Of a DNA stretch of 64,000 nucleotides, positions 1-9,479 are shown one piece after another. Each line of letters opens with the position of its first letter. The stretch's first letter is position 1. Origin of the DNA: 66-474 sp040255405. GTDB lineage: Bacteria > Pseudomonadota > Gammaproteobacteria > Xanthomonadales > Rhodanobacteraceae. A program made the position numbers and the translations under genes. The stretch spans positions 1 to 64,000 of the forward strand of contig JBDZUX010000001.1 in assembly GCA_040255405.1 (NCBI GenBank). The letters are read 5' to 3'. The notes under the pieces are model-generated. The model had not been told where the DNA came from and did no database searches. It saw only the letters and a list, made by a program, of their open reading frames with translations.

Positions 1-2114
1 ACATAGGTGGTCGCCTTGCAGATGTCGCTGCCTCGCGCGATCACGTCCGAGGTGACATCGCCATTCGCGTCATAGGCAAAGGTTTCAGTGGAGGTGCCAT
101 CCTTGTCATTGTGGGTGATGGTCTTGATGCGTTTTTCCGCATCGCGGGACCACGTAGTGACCTCGCCATCTGGTACGGAAACCTGGCTCAATAGCCCGAA
201 ACCGTCATAGGCGTAGGTCCAGGTAGCCGTGGTGCCGTTTGGATGCGTGGTCTTGGTGGCGACTCGGCCGCGAGCATCGTAGGTGTAATCGGTCTCGTCG
301 CCATTGGGGCCAACGACCCTGCCGACTTCGCCCAAGCCGTTGTAGTTGGAATAAGCCGTGACGTGGCCGAGCCCATCTGTCACGGAGGTCAAATTCCCGT
401 GCGAATCGAAGGCGTAGGTCGTGTGGTCGGTGCCGCTCGGCGATGGCTGCGTCACCACGAGTTTCTCGACGATGCCGTTGCCGTACAGGGTGTAGGCATA
501 GGTCGTGGTCAGCGACTGATTGGCCGTGCCGACACCGGTCAGGTTCGTGCGGGTGATCGAGGCCAGGCGATTTTGGGCATTGTAGGTATAGCTGGTTTTC
601 GATTCGCCCTCGACGGTAACGCTGGAAAGCCGGTTCAACTGCTTGTTCGGGTCCCACACATAGTCGGTCTTGCGCGCGACAGACGTGCCATAGGCTTCGG
701 TCTCGGTCTGCAACTGACCGTCTGCAGCGTAGCTGTAGGTATGGATGGTGCCATCGTTGTCGACCGTCTTGGTCAGGTTGTCGTTGGCGTCCCAGGCAAG
801 CGTGTTCGTGGTCGCCCCGCAACCCTGCACCGCACTGTTGCCGACCTTGCTCAGCAGGTAATTGCCTTGTGCATCGGTCGTGTATGTGTTTGTCGTGGTG
901 AGACCGAGCGGGTTGGTGATGGTAGCAACCATGCCACCGCTCGATGTCGAGTACACGATGGACGTGCGCTCGGTGCCATCGGCCGCGCCGTCGCTGCTCA
1001 CCCGGTCATGGCCGTCGTAGCTCGTGGACCAATACGGCGTGCCGTTGTAAGCGATGCCGGTGACAATATCACCGCTACGGGTAATGCTGATCCCCGTAGC
1101 CGGCGTGCCGGGAAACGAAATGGAATTCACGTTGTAGACCCACATTCCATTGGACGACTTGTAACCGTCCTCGGTATACGTGTACCCGTTCCCGGCGGGG
1201 TCCGTCACAGTCACTTGCCGGCTCGCCGAAGTGGTGGTGTGGGTGGTGTCTGAAACAATCGTGATCGACTGGCCATCGGTGTGTGTCACAACCGTCGTCG
1301 CCTCGGTAAGATCGCTGCTCTTCGTGGACGAGCGGGTGATGGTCCAGCCGATGCCCGAGGTATCTTTGATGGATGTCGCGTGGCCTGCGGAATCGTAGGT
1401 CTGGACAGTTGAGTCTTCGTCGTGCAGCGTCCACGTCCCGTCGGAGTTGTGGGTCAGCGTTGCAAGTCCGCCGCCGCCGATCTCCGGGAAATTGCCGTAC
1501 GCTGCGTAATTGCCAGAGAACGAAAGGCTCGATCCATCAGGCCGGTAGAGCACGACTTGATCGCACGAGGTACTGTTGCCAGTAGCCACGCAGCGTGTGT
1601 CCAACAGGTAATCAATGCTGGATGCCCACGGATTGATGGTGTCTTCCGCCGAGCCGGTCTTCGAGTGGTAGTACAGAGTGAACTCCAGCCCCATTTCGCC
1701 GGGCAGTGAGAACAGCGGAAAGCTCAGGAGCTTTGCACCATCGTCCACTTCGACAGGATCGCCTACGTGGCCTTGGCAACCAGCTTTGTCCTTTTTCTTG
1801 TCGGTCGTCGCGGAATGGGGGTTGTTGTAGCTGAATGCACCGCCACCGCCTCCGCCGCCGTTGAAACCGCGGAGCCAATTGAGGACATGGATGAAATCGT
1901 ATCCGGGAGGTGAGTAGGCAGCGACGACGTTGATCGGCTGCAGGGTTGGGGGGCCATCTTTTTGTTTGATGGTTTGCGTACCCGCCGCGGCCGCATTTCG
2001 CGGCAATGCAGCCGTCGAGAGTGCGATCAGCAGAAACAGGATGACTCTGCAATTCGTGTACGTTCTGCGCGATCCCGCAGGAATCCCGTCGCTCCTGAAC
2101 TTCGAAGCATCCCT
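1..2114 (-). CDS. RHS/YD-repeat secreted protein, partial (N-terminal part)
   Basis: On the minus strand one frame stays open from the N gap to the window edge. It encodes a hydrophobic segment (VILFLLIALSTAALP) ending near AAAAG, like a signal peptide, then a Gly-rich stretch, then a long region with YD-type repeats and phrases such as LSFPLFSLPGEMGLEFTLYY that are typical of RHS wall-associated/polymorphic-toxin proteins. The C-terminal core and any toxin tip lie outside the window. No start codon exists between the gap and the signal segment, so the true start lies in or beyond the gap. If the two gap flanks are joined at their shared 10-bp sequence the frame continues to an ATG at 2323. 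The family call is firm; start and function (adhesin or toxin carrier) are open. Confidence 0.8.
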
Positions 2115-2214
2115 NNNNNNNNNNNNNNNNNNNNNNNNNNNNNNNNNNNNNNNNNNNNNNNNNNNNNNNNNNNNNNNNNNNNNNNNNNNNNNNNNNNNNN
2201 NNNNNNNNNNNNNN
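2115..2214. other. assembly gap (100 N)
   Basis: A run of exactly 100 N, the usual placeholder for a gap of unknown size. The bases just left (aagcatccct, 2105-2114) and just right (aagcatccct, 2215-2224) are identical, so the contigs may simply overlap by about 10 bp. Confidence 0.95.
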
Positions 2215-2349
2215 AAGCATCCCTTCGACTCGTCCATGTCCCGCCCCCCTTGCGAGTTCGTCCGCCCGAAAAAACGTATGTCCAACGGCTGTTCAACAAG
2301 CTACGGCTATAACCTTTCATCAACCTTTCGTTGAACTACACTTTCTCAA

Positions 2350-2871
2350 ATGACCGCCAAAGACCAATTCGTCTCGCTGAACCTGTGTGTACTGACGGTT
2401 TCCGATTCGCGCACGCTGGAGAACGACACGTCCGGCCAGTTTCTCGTCGACGCGTTGACGCAAGCCGGACACCGCCTGCTCGACCGCAAGTTGCTGCGCG
2501 ATGACCGCTACGTGATCCGCGCACAGGTGGCGGCCTGGATTGCGGACACGAACGTGCACGGCATCCTGATCACCGGCGGCACCGGCTTCACCGGCCGCGA
2601 CTCGACGCCGGAAGCGGTGCTGCCGCTGCTGGACAAGGAGATGCCGGGCTTCGGCGAATTGTTCCGCGCGATCAGTTTCGAGGAAATCGGCACGTCATCG
2701 TTGCAATCCCGCGCGTTCGCGGGGCTGTCCAACCAGACGTTCGTGTTTGCCCTGCCCGGCTCGACTTCGGCCTGCAAAACCGCCTGGGAAAAAATCCTCG
2801 GCGCGCAACTCGACGCCCGCACTCGGCCGTGCAATCTGGTCGGACTGATTCCGAGATTGGGCGAACGCTGA
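2350..2871 (+). CDS. moaB: molybdenum cofactor biosynthesis protein B
   Basis: The 173-residue product has the MoaB/MogA-type fold signature: SLNLCVLTVSDSR at the start, GILITGGTGFTGRD in the middle (the molybdopterin-binding GGTG loop) and FALPGSTSACKTAW near the end. MoaB/MogA proteins adenylylate molybdopterin before molybdate insertion; bacterial MoaB itself is often dispensable. Length is normal for the family. The gene stands alone, although modABC lies about 16 kb downstream. The start follows an AT-rich stretch just beyond the RHS gene's divergent upstream region. Confidence 0.93.
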   Translation: MTAKDQFVSLNLCVLTVSDSRTLENDTSGQFLVDALTQAGHRLLDRKLLRDDRYVIRAQVAAWIADTNVHGILITGGTGFTGRDSTPEAVLPLLDKEMPGFGELFRAISFEEIGTSSLQSRAFAGLSNQTFVFALPGSTSACKTAWEKILGAQLDARTRPCNLVGLIPRLGER

Positions 2872-2913
2872 TCGGCGCCCGCGTATCATCGCGTTTTTCA
2901 CGGGAGTTCCATC

Positions 2914-3315
2914 ATGCACGCTGGCAGTTGCCTGTGCGGCGCCGTGCGCTATGAAGTCCACGGTGAACTTGGCCCGATCACCGTATGCCACTGCCGCAAA
3001 TGCCGGAAGGCCAATGGCTCGGCGTTCAACGCGGTGGCACCGATTGCGCGCGCGGATCTGCGCCTGCTCGGTGGGAAGGATGCGCTGACCGAATTCGAGT
3101 CCTCGCCCGGCGTGCACCGGGTGTTCTGCTCGGGCTGCGGTGCGCAGTTGTACAGCCGTCGCGACGCGACGCCCGACATGTTGCGCCTGCGCCTCGGCAC
3201 ATTGGACACGCCGGTCAACGCCACCCCGGGCCACCACATCTTCGCCGCGTACAAGGCGGAGTGGTACGACATCCCGGGCCATGCGCCGCAATTTCCGGAG
3301 CACGCCCCTGTCTGA
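2914..3315 (+). CDS. GFA/CENP-V family zinc protein
   Basis: A 133-residue cytosolic protein with the three cysteine clusters of the GFA (glutathione-dependent formaldehyde-activating, CENP-V-like) family: GSCLCGAVRYE at the N terminus, CHCRKCRKANGSAF near residue 27 and FCSGCGAQLYS near residue 72. These normally hold two zinc ions. Family members bind S-hydroxymethylglutathione or related thiol adducts, but the substrate here cannot be read from sequence. It starts 43 bp after moaB with a good ggag site, and ends just before the convergent acylphosphatase gene. Confidence 0.88.
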   Translation: MHAGSCLCGAVRYEVHGELGPITVCHCRKCRKANGSAFNAVAPIARADLRLLGGKDALTEFESSPGVHRVFCSGCGAQLYSRRDATPDMLRLRLGTLDTPVNATPGHHIFAAYKAEWYDIPGHAPQFPEHAPV

Positions 3316-3324
3316 GCCGGGGAC

Positions 3325-3591
3325 TCAGGCGGTGGTGAAGCCACGCCAAACCTGGTCCGGCAACGCCTCGCGCCGGACGTCCTCGACGACGGCTGCGGGC
3401 GGTCCGTGGTGCAGCCACCCATCCAGCTCGTCGACGGCTTCACGCTGGCCCGACGCGACCACCTCCACGCTGCCATCGGCGAGATTCTTGGCATGCCCGG
3501 TCAGCCCGAGGCGCAACGCCCGGTCGCGCGTGGAAGCCCGGAAGAACACGCCCTGCACCCGCCCCCTGATGATGAAGCGCGCACACGTCAT
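3325..3591 (-). CDS. acyP: acylphosphatase
   Basis: An 88-residue protein that hydrolyses acyl phosphates. Both catalytic motifs are present: GRVQGVFFR (phosphate-binding Arg) near residue 10 and AKNLADGSVEV (catalytic Asn) near residue 34. Length is exactly typical. Its ATG overlaps the stop of the upstream TlpA-like gene by 4 bp, so it is the last gene of a minus-strand operon yihY-tlpA-acyP. Confidence 0.93.
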   Translation of the reverse strand: MTCARFIIRGRVQGVFFRASTRDRALRLGLTGHAKNLADGSVEVVASGQREAVDELDGWLHHGPPAAVVEDVRREALPDQVWRGFTTA

Positions 3592-4109
3592 GGGCGCATC
3601 GCCCCGGCGCCGGATCGTTCTGACGGGGACGCCGCGATCGCGGCGTCCAGCAATTTCGCATCGACCGGCCCGATGAGGCGCTTCGCCAACCGCCCGTCCG
3701 GCGCAATCAGGTAAGTCGTCGGCAGTGTGGCCGGCATGTCGATGCCATGCGGCAAATCATCCATGTCGAGCTTCGCCAGGGGGTAATCGACGGGGTGTTT
3801 CTTCGCGAACGCCAGCACCTCGGCGCGCGACGCACGATCGTAGGCCAGCCCGATCGCGGCCACGTCCTCGTGCGCGCGGACATACGCCGACAGAGCCGGC
3901 ATCTCGGCGATGCATGGCGAACACCAGGTCGCCCAGAAATTCACGATCACCCACTTGCCGCGCATCGCCCCGAGATCGAAGGTCTTGCCATCCAGCGTGC
4001 GGATACTGAGCGCGGGATGCGCGGGAACCGCTTGCGCGCGTCCGGTCCCTGCCGCGCATGCCAGCACCAGCATCAACATCCACGTACCGCGGCGGAACGC
4101 ATTCATCAA
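3588..4109 (-). CDS. TlpA/ResA-like periplasmic thioredoxin-fold protein
   Basis: The 173-residue product has an N-terminal signal sequence (MLMLVLACAAGTGRAQA), then a redoxin domain with the CXXC active site in FWATWCSPC near residue 61 and the cis-Pro region LPTTYLIAPDG. TlpA/ResA proteins reduce disulfides in exported proteins, including apocytochromes c. It overlaps the upstream yihY stop and the downstream acyP start by 4 bp each, so the three genes are translationally coupled. The specific client is unknown. Confidence 0.88.
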   Translation of the reverse strand: MMNAFRRGTWMLMLVLACAAGTGRAQAVPAHPALSIRTLDGKTFDLGAMRGKWVIVNFWATWCSPCIAEMPALSAYVRAHEDVAAIGLAYDRASRAEVLAFAKKHPVDYPLAKLDMDDLPHGIDMPATLPTTYLIAPDGRLAKRLIGPVDAKLLDAAIAASPSERSGAGAMRP

Positions 4110-5395
4110 GGCTTTTCCTCGGACTTTGCCGGCGGTTCATGCACCGCCGAGGCGAACACGTGCCGCAACGGGACCGCCAGGTTGCCACGCAACGCGGCTT
4201 CGGCACGCTGCAGCGCGACCCGCACCTCGGGCAGCAGACCGGCGCTGGCGCGCTGCAATGACAACGCATCGTCAGGCAGCCGGTATTCGCCCGCGCGGAA
4301 TACGTCGTCCAGCGAAGCGCTGTCCAGGTCGCGCGCCAGCACCCACTCGCCGCCGGCGGCACAGCTGATCATCCCGGCGCGCCGGAGATCCGCGAGATAA
4401 CGCTGCAACAGGTCGGCGGTCAGGAAACTTTCGCGCTGCGCCAACTCCGATTCGAGCAACCCCGTACCCGAACGCTGTGCGATCGCGAAGTGCTGCAACA
4501 CCCGCATCAGCCCCACAAACTCGCAGCCCGGCGGCAGCATTTCGTGGGGGTCGTGGTACTCGAAGGCGTCCAGCGCGGCGGTGAGCGTCGCACCCAGCAG
4601 CACGATGACCCACGAAAGATAGATCCAGATCAGCAGGATCGGAATCGCCGCCAGCGCGCCGTACACCGCCTGGTAGTTCGCGAGATCCTGCACGTACCAG
4701 GCGAAGCCGTTGCGGGCGGCCTCGAACAGCAACGCGCCGGCCAGCGCGCCCGCGATCGCGTCGCGCCAGCGCACGCGGCAGTTGGGCACCAGTTGATACA
4801 GAATGCTGAGGCCCGCCCACGTGACCGCGAACGGCAGCACGGCAACCAGCCGCAAACCAAGTACGCCGGCACTGCCGGCGCCGCGCAACACGGGCTGCGC
4901 GAACACCCAGGAACTGGCGGCCACTGACCCGACCAGTGCCAGGGGCCCGAACGTCAGCGCCGCCCAATACAGCAGGAACCGCGCGCTGCCTTTTCGCGGC
5001 GATGGCACGCGCCAGATCCGGTTGAAGCGATCCTCGATACTGGCCAGCATCATCAAGGCGCTCGCCAGCAGGAACAGGATGCCGACGATGGTCAGCTTGC
5101 TGGCGTTGTCGGCGAACTGGAGCAGGTATCCTTGCACCGTTTCACCCGACGCCGGCACGAAATTGCGGAAGATGAAATCGGAGACATGCTCGCGCAGCCC
5201 GGCGAACACCGGGAATGCGGCAAGGATCGCGACCACCGCGGTCAACAGCGGCACCACCGCGAAGAGCGTCGTGTACGAGAGCGCGCCGGCCGTTTCGAAA
5301 CACTTGTCGTCGCGGAAGCGGTACCACAGGAATTTCGCGAACGCCTTCAGCCGCTCGCGGCGCAGTACCTGACGGAAACCCGAAAGCCGTCTCAT
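4106..5395 (-). CDS. YihY/UPF0761 family inner-membrane protein
   Basis: The 429-residue protein has the YihY/virulence factor BrkB layout: a short basic N terminus, CFETAGALSYTTLFAVVPLL at the first membrane segment, several further hydrophobic helices to about residue 265, and a long hydrophilic C-terminal cytoplasmic part. Older annotations call this family ribonuclease BN, which is not supported. First gene of a minus-strand operon with the TlpA-like and acylphosphatase genes. Confidence 0.9.
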   Translation of the reverse strand: MRRLSGFRQVLRRERLKAFAKFLWYRFRDDKCFETAGALSYTTLFAVVPLLTAVVAILAAFPVFAGLREHVSDFIFRNFVPASGETVQGYLLQFADNASKLTIVGILFLLASALMMLASIEDRFNRIWRVPSPRKGSARFLLYWAALTFGPLALVGSVAASSWVFAQPVLRGAGSAGVLGLRLVAVLPFAVTWAGLSILYQLVPNCRVRWRDAIAGALAGALLFEAARNGFAWYVQDLANYQAVYGALAAIPILLIWIYLSWVIVLLGATLTAALDAFEYHDPHEMLPPGCEFVGLMRVLQHFAIAQRSGTGLLESELAQRESFLTADLLQRYLADLRRAGMISCAAGGEWVLARDLDSASLDDVFRAGEYRLPDDALSLQRASAGLLPEVRVALQRAEAALRGNLAVPLRHVFASAVHEPPAKSEEKP

Positions 5396-5497
5396 GCGAA
5401 AAGGCTAGTGCAACTGCGGGACAAAGGAAACGCCGGGGCGCCGCGGCGTTGGCGTCCATCAACCCGAACCTTCGATGACAGGAAGCAGCGCCGGAAC

Positions 5498-6094
5498 ATG
5501 GAAATACTGATCGTCTATTACAGCCGCCACGGCAGCGTCGCCCAGCTCGCGCGCCTGATCGCACGCGGCGTCGAGGAGGTCGACGGCGTGCGCGCGCGAC
5601 TGCGCCAGGTGCCGCCAGTGGCGCCGGTCACACAGTCGGCGCATCCGCCGGTGCCGGACGAAGGCGCGCCCTACGTGGAACTCAAGGACCTGCATGAATG
5701 CGCGGGCGTGATCGTGGGCAGCCCCACCCGCTTCGGCAACATGGCGGCGCCCATGAAGCACTTCATCGATTCCACGCCGGCCGAATGGGTTTCGGGCGCA
5801 CTGGTCGGCAAACCGGCCGCCGTGTTCACATCCACCACCACGATGCACGGCGGCCAGGAATCGACCCTGCTGTCGATGATGACGCCGCTGATCCACCACG
5901 GCATGTTGATCGTCGGCATTCCCTTCACCGAACCCGCGCTCAACGCCACTACCACGGGCGGCACGCCGTACGGCGCCAGCCACGTGGCCGGCATCAAGGG
6001 TGACCTGCCGATCAGCGACGACGAGCGCACGCTGGCGCGGGTGCTCGGACGACGGGTCGCCGATATCGCGAAACGCCTTGCGGTGGACGCATGA
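5498..6094 (+). CDS. wrbA: NAD(P)H:quinone oxidoreductase, WrbA family
   Basis: A 198-residue flavodoxin-fold protein. The FMN phosphate loop is YYSRHGSVAQLARLIARGVE at the N terminus, and GSPTRFGNMAAPMKHFID matches the WrbA family. It catalyses two-electron reduction of quinones using NAD(P)H, an oxidative-stress function. The frame is open far upstream (to 5132) but homology begins at the ATG at 5498, and the extra length overlaps the divergent yihY gene. It overlaps the DUF2069 gene by 4 bp, so wrbA, the DUF2069 gene and the acyl-CoA dehydrogenase form one operon. Confidence 0.92.
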   Translation: MEILIVYYSRHGSVAQLARLIARGVEEVDGVRARLRQVPPVAPVTQSAHPPVPDEGAPYVELKDLHECAGVIVGSPTRFGNMAAPMKHFIDSTPAEWVSGALVGKPAAVFTSTTTMHGGQESTLLSMMTPLIHHGMLIVGIPFTEPALNATTTGGTPYGASHVAGIKGDLPISDDERTLARVLGRRVADIAKRLAVDA

Positions 6095-6453
6095 GCATCA
6101 CCGCGCAACAACGCATCGGCTTCACGGCCTGGGGTGCCTTGGCGTTGCTGCAGGTCGTGTGGCATGCGTGGCTGCTGCCGCCCGCGCGCATGCCGGTCGC
6201 GGTGGCGTTGCCGATCGCATTGCTGCCGTTGGCGATTCCGCTGGTGTATTGGCGGACGCCGGCGCGCATGTTGCTGCTGGCCGGCATGATCTGCCTGTTC
6301 TATTTCTGCCACGGGGTGGCCGAAGCGTGGGCCGCGCCTGGCGAACGCGTGTTCGCCGTGATCGAACTCGCACTGGCAGTGATCGTGATCCTGTCGTGCG
6401 CGCACAAGCCGAAGCGCCGGCGCCAGTCAGGGAGTAAGCTGCCCCAATCATGA
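6091..6453 (+). CDS. DUF2069 membrane protein
   Basis: A 120-residue protein with four hydrophobic segments (for example LALLQVVWHAWLL and MLLLAGMICLFYFCHGVAEAW), matching DUF2069, which commonly follows wrbA in gammaproteobacteria. Function unknown. It overlaps its neighbours by 4 bp on both sides. Confidence 0.85.
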   Translation: MSITAQQRIGFTAWGALALLQVVWHAWLLPPARMPVAVALPIALLPLAIPLVYWRTPARMLLLAGMICLFYFCHGVAEAWAAPGERVFAVIELALAVIVILSCAHKPKRRRQSGSKLPQS

Positions 6454-8078
6454 GCTTCGTCCAACCCGCGCCGCGCCTCGCCGATCCGTACCGGGAAGAC
6501 CGCGTGCTGCAATCGTGGTTGGCACGCGTGCTGCCCGAGGCACAACGACGCGCCGCGGAACCGGATTTCGTTGCCCTGGCCGGCTACGCGCAACGCGCGT
6601 ACGCGCGACAAACCACCACCACGCCCACCGAGCCGGTGCTGACGAACTGGGATGTCTGGGGCAACCGCGTCGACCGCATCGAGCTGACCGAAACCTGGCG
6701 GGAAGGCCCGGCCATCGCAGCCAAATTCGGGCTCGTCGCGGACGGCCACGATCGCGCGCTGGGCGAATTCGCGCGCGTCCAGCAGTTCGCCAAGGTTTAC
6801 CTGTACCACGCCGCCAGCGCGTTCTACTCGTGCCCGTTGGCGATGACCGACGGGGTCGCCACGACATTGCGCGATGCGTCGAATGCAGCCTTGCGGGAGC
6901 GCGTACTTGCGCACCTCCTGAGCCGCGATCCCGCGACGTTCTGGACCAGCGGGCAGTGGATGACGGAAACCATCGGCGGCTCGGACGTCGGCGACAGCGA
7001 GACCACCGCGCACCGTGGTGCCGATGGCACGTGGCGACTAAACGGCCGCAAGTGGTTCACTTCGGCCATCAACGCCGAAGTCGCACTGGCGCTGGCGCGC
7101 CCCGAGGGCAACCCGGGCGGCGGCGACGGCCTGGCCATGTTCTGCGTCGAAGCCCGCAACGCCGATGGCTCGTGGAACGGCATCACCATCGACCGGCTGA
7201 AGGACAAGCTCGGTACCCGTGAACTGCCGACCGCGGAAATCCACCTGCACGACACGCGCGCGGAGCTGGTCGGCGACGCCGCGAACGGCGTGCGCGCGAT
7301 CACGCCGGTGCTGCAGGTGACGCGGTTGTGGAATGCATTCGGATCGCTTTCGACGATGGCGCGCTGCCTCGCGCTGACACGCGACCACGCGCGGCGCCGC
7401 AGCGCGTTCGGCAAACCGCTCGCCGACCAGCCGCTCTTCACCGACGGGCTGGCCGGCTGGGAAGCCGGGTTCGAAGCGGCATTCCACCTGGCGATGGAAG
7501 TCGCGCTGTTGCTGGGGCGCGTCGAATCGGGCACGGGCGACGACCGGGATGCCGCTTTGCAGCGCCTGCTGACGCCGCTGGCGAAAGCGTGGGTCTGCAA
7601 GCTCGGCGTGCACATCGCCTCGGAAGCGGTCGAGGCGTTCGGCGGCATCGGTTACCTCGAAGACAGCGGCATCCCGCTGCTGCTGCGCGACGCACAAGTA
7701 TTCCCGATCTGGGAAGGCTCGGGCAACGTGCAGGCGCTGGACTTCCTCCGCGCACTCGACAAGCTTGGCATCGACGTACTCGTGGAGGCGGTCGACGCAT
7801 GGACGGAAGCCGCCGACGGCGCAGTGTCCGACCGCGACGCCGAAGGCATCCACGGCGCAATCCGTCACGCCGATACGTGGCTGCGCGACCATGCGCGCGA
7901 TGTCGACATGCTGCAAGCCGGCGCGCTGCGCCTCGCCACCACCTGTGCGCGCAGCGTCGCCGCCGCGCTGTTGGCGCGACATGCGGCGTGGGCGCAACGC
8001 CATCAGAACGATCCGTCATCCTCGAATGCGCTGCGACGGTTCTGCGCGCATGGCATCGATCGCATCCAGGCCACGTAG
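6450..8078 (+). CDS. AidB-like acyl-CoA dehydrogenase family protein
   Basis: The 542-residue flavoprotein has an extended N-terminal domain (about 150 residues), the FAD-binding middle motif ETIGGSDVGDSET, and a C-terminal helical domain with the flavin contact EGSGNVQALDFLRAL. This layout fits the AidB branch of the acyl-CoA dehydrogenase superfamily, members of which act in the adaptive response to alkylation damage or are catabolic enzymes. Which applies here is not clear, and no ada gene is nearby. The ATG overlaps the DUF2069 stop. The stop codon lies inside a short dispersed repeat. Confidence 0.85.
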   Translation: MSFVQPAPRLADPYREDRVLQSWLARVLPEAQRRAAEPDFVALAGYAQRAYARQTTTTPTEPVLTNWDVWGNRVDRIELTETWREGPAIAAKFGLVADGHDRALGEFARVQQFAKVYLYHAASAFYSCPLAMTDGVATTLRDASNAALRERVLAHLLSRDPATFWTSGQWMTETIGGSDVGDSETTAHRGADGTWRLNGRKWFTSAINAEVALALARPEGNPGGGDGLAMFCVEARNADGSWNGITIDRLKDKLGTRELPTAEIHLHDTRAELVGDAANGVRAITPVLQVTRLWNAFGSLSTMARCLALTRDHARRRSAFGKPLADQPLFTDGLAGWEAGFEAAFHLAMEVALLLGRVESGTGDDRDAALQRLLTPLAKAWVCKLGVHIASEAVEAFGGIGYLEDSGIPLLLRDAQVFPIWEGSGNVQALDFLRALDKLGIDVLVEAVDAWTEAADGAVSDRDAEGIHGAIRHADTWLRDHARDVDMLQAGALRLATTCARSVAAALLARHAAWAQRHQNDPSSSNALRRFCAHGIDRIQAT

Positions 8079-8151
8079 GGGCGAGCCTGCTCGCGACCAC
8101 CGAACGCGAGGTGACATGTCGTGCTTGCGCCGCGCGCAGGCGCGCTCCTAC
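8075..8151. repeat. short dispersed repeat, family C (GTAGG...CCTAC ends)
   Basis: About 77 bp with inverted ends (gtaggggcgagcc and gcgcgctcctac). The same word type, (G/C)GCGCTCCT(A/G)C with an adjacent GCGCGCAGGC, recurs at about 21135-21180 and 57280-57435. It fills the space between two convergent genes and overlaps the stop of the upstream one. Confidence 0.6.
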
Positions 8152-9278
8152 GAATTTCGCACGCGCCGCGCATGAAACGTCGCGATGTAACGCTCGAGTG
8201 ACTGCGATGCGATCGCCTCGCGCAGCTCTCGCATCAGCGTCAGGTAATGGTGCAGGTTGTGGATCGTCGCGAGCTGCGAAGCCAGCATTTCGCCGCAGCG
8301 ATCGAGGTGCCGCAGGTAGGCGCGCGAAAAGCCGCTCGCGCATGCGTAGCAGGCGCAGCCTTCCTCGATCGGACGCGTGTCGTTCGCGTACTTCGCATTG
8401 CGGATGCGCAGCGTGCCTTCGCGGGTGAACAGGAACCCGTTGCGGGCGTGCCGGGTCGGCATCACGCAATCGAACATGTCGATGCCGCGGCGCACGGCTT
8501 CCACGATGTCTTCCGGGCGGCCGACGCCCATCAGGTAGCGCGGTTTGTCGGCCGGCAGTTTCGGTACCGTCGATTCCAGCGTCGCATTGCGTTCGGCTTC
8601 GGGTTCGCCCACGGCCAACCCGCCGAGCGAATAACCATCGAACCCGATTTCGAGCAATCCATCCGCCGAACGCGCACGCAGGTCGTCGTGCACGCCGCCC
8701 TGCACGATGCCGAACAACGCATTGCGATTGCCGAGTGCATCGAACGCGCGCCGCGAACGCGCGGCCCAGCGCAACGACAACTCCATCGACTCACGCACCA
8801 CACCCGCGTCCACGGGCTTGCCGTCCACCATGTATGGCGTGCATTCGTCGAACGCCATCACGATGTCGGAATCCAGCACCGTCTGGATGCGCATGGACTC
8901 TTCGGGCGACAGGAATACGCGCGAGCCATCCACCGGCGAGGCGAACGTCACGCCCTCTTCGGTGAGCTTGCGGCGTTCGGCGAGCGAGAACACCTGGAAA
9001 CCGCCGGAGTCGGTGAGGATCGGTCCGTGCCAGCCGATGAATTTGTGCAGTCCGCCGAACGTGCCGATCACGTCGAGTCCCGGCCGCAGCCACAGATGGA
9101 ACGTGTTGCCGAGGATGACCTGCGCGCCGATTTCGCGAAGATCCCGCGGCGTCATCGCCTTCACCGAGCCATACGTGCCGACCGGCATGAATGCGGGCGT
9201 GTCGATCACGCCGCGCGGCAGCGTGATGCGGCCGCGACGCGCGGTGCCATCAGTGGCTTGGAGGTCGAATTGCATCAT
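8148..9278 (-). CDS. tgt: queuine tRNA-ribosyltransferase
   Basis: The enzyme exchanges guanine 34 in GUN-anticodon tRNAs for preQ1. Visible family motifs are DSGGFQVFSL, GIVQGGVHDDLR, the active-site region YLMGVGRPEDIVEAVRRGIDMFDCVMPTR, and the zinc site CACYACASGFSRAYLRHL. From the ATG at 9278 (MMQFDLQATDG) it is 377 residues, normal for bacterial Tgt. An in-frame extension to 9422 exists but is low-complexity and lies in an inter-gene repeat, so I reject it. It is downstream of queA on the same strand, the usual queuosine gene pair. Confidence 0.96.
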   Translation of the reverse strand: MMQFDLQATDGTARRGRITLPRGVIDTPAFMPVGTYGSVKAMTPRDLREIGAQVILGNTFHLWLRPGLDVIGTFGGLHKFIGWHGPILTDSGGFQVFSLAERRKLTEEGVTFASPVDGSRVFLSPEESMRIQTVLDSDIVMAFDECTPYMVDGKPVDAGVVRESMELSLRWAARSRRAFDALGNRNALFGIVQGGVHDDLRARSADGLLEIGFDGYSLGGLAVGEPEAERNATLESTVPKLPADKPRYLMGVGRPEDIVEAVRRGIDMFDCVMPTRHARNGFLFTREGTLRIRNAKYANDTRPIEEGCACYACASGFSRAYLRHLDRCGEMLASQLATIHNLHHYLTLMRELREAIASQSLERYIATFHARRVRNS

Positions 9279-9352
9279 CGGGAATCGGAGACCGGAAATC
9301 GGGATGGGGTATCGGGATGGGGAATCGGAAATCGGGAAAGCCTGACAACTAT

Positions 9353-9470
9353 CGTCATTCCGGACGTGGCGAAGCCGCGCTCCGGAACCCAGTGACTTGC
9401 TCTTCGTCGTATCAAAGGGCACCGATTCCGGGTTCTGCCCGCGAAGGCGCGGGCAGCCCCGGAATGACGA
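9353..9470. repeat. dispersed palindromic repeat, family A copy 1
   Basis: About 118 bp bounded by exact inverted ends CGTCATTCCGG and CCGGAATGACG, with an internal ACCGATTCCGGGTTC word. Related longer copies are at 23080-23261 and 45273-45443. It lies between queA and tgt. Confidence 0.8.
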
Positions 9471-9479
9471 CAGGAAAAT

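Noticed and set aside
9279..9422. N-terminal extension of Tgt
   Set aside because: The extra 48 residues come from low-complexity and repeat-A sequence; Tgt homology starts at 9278.
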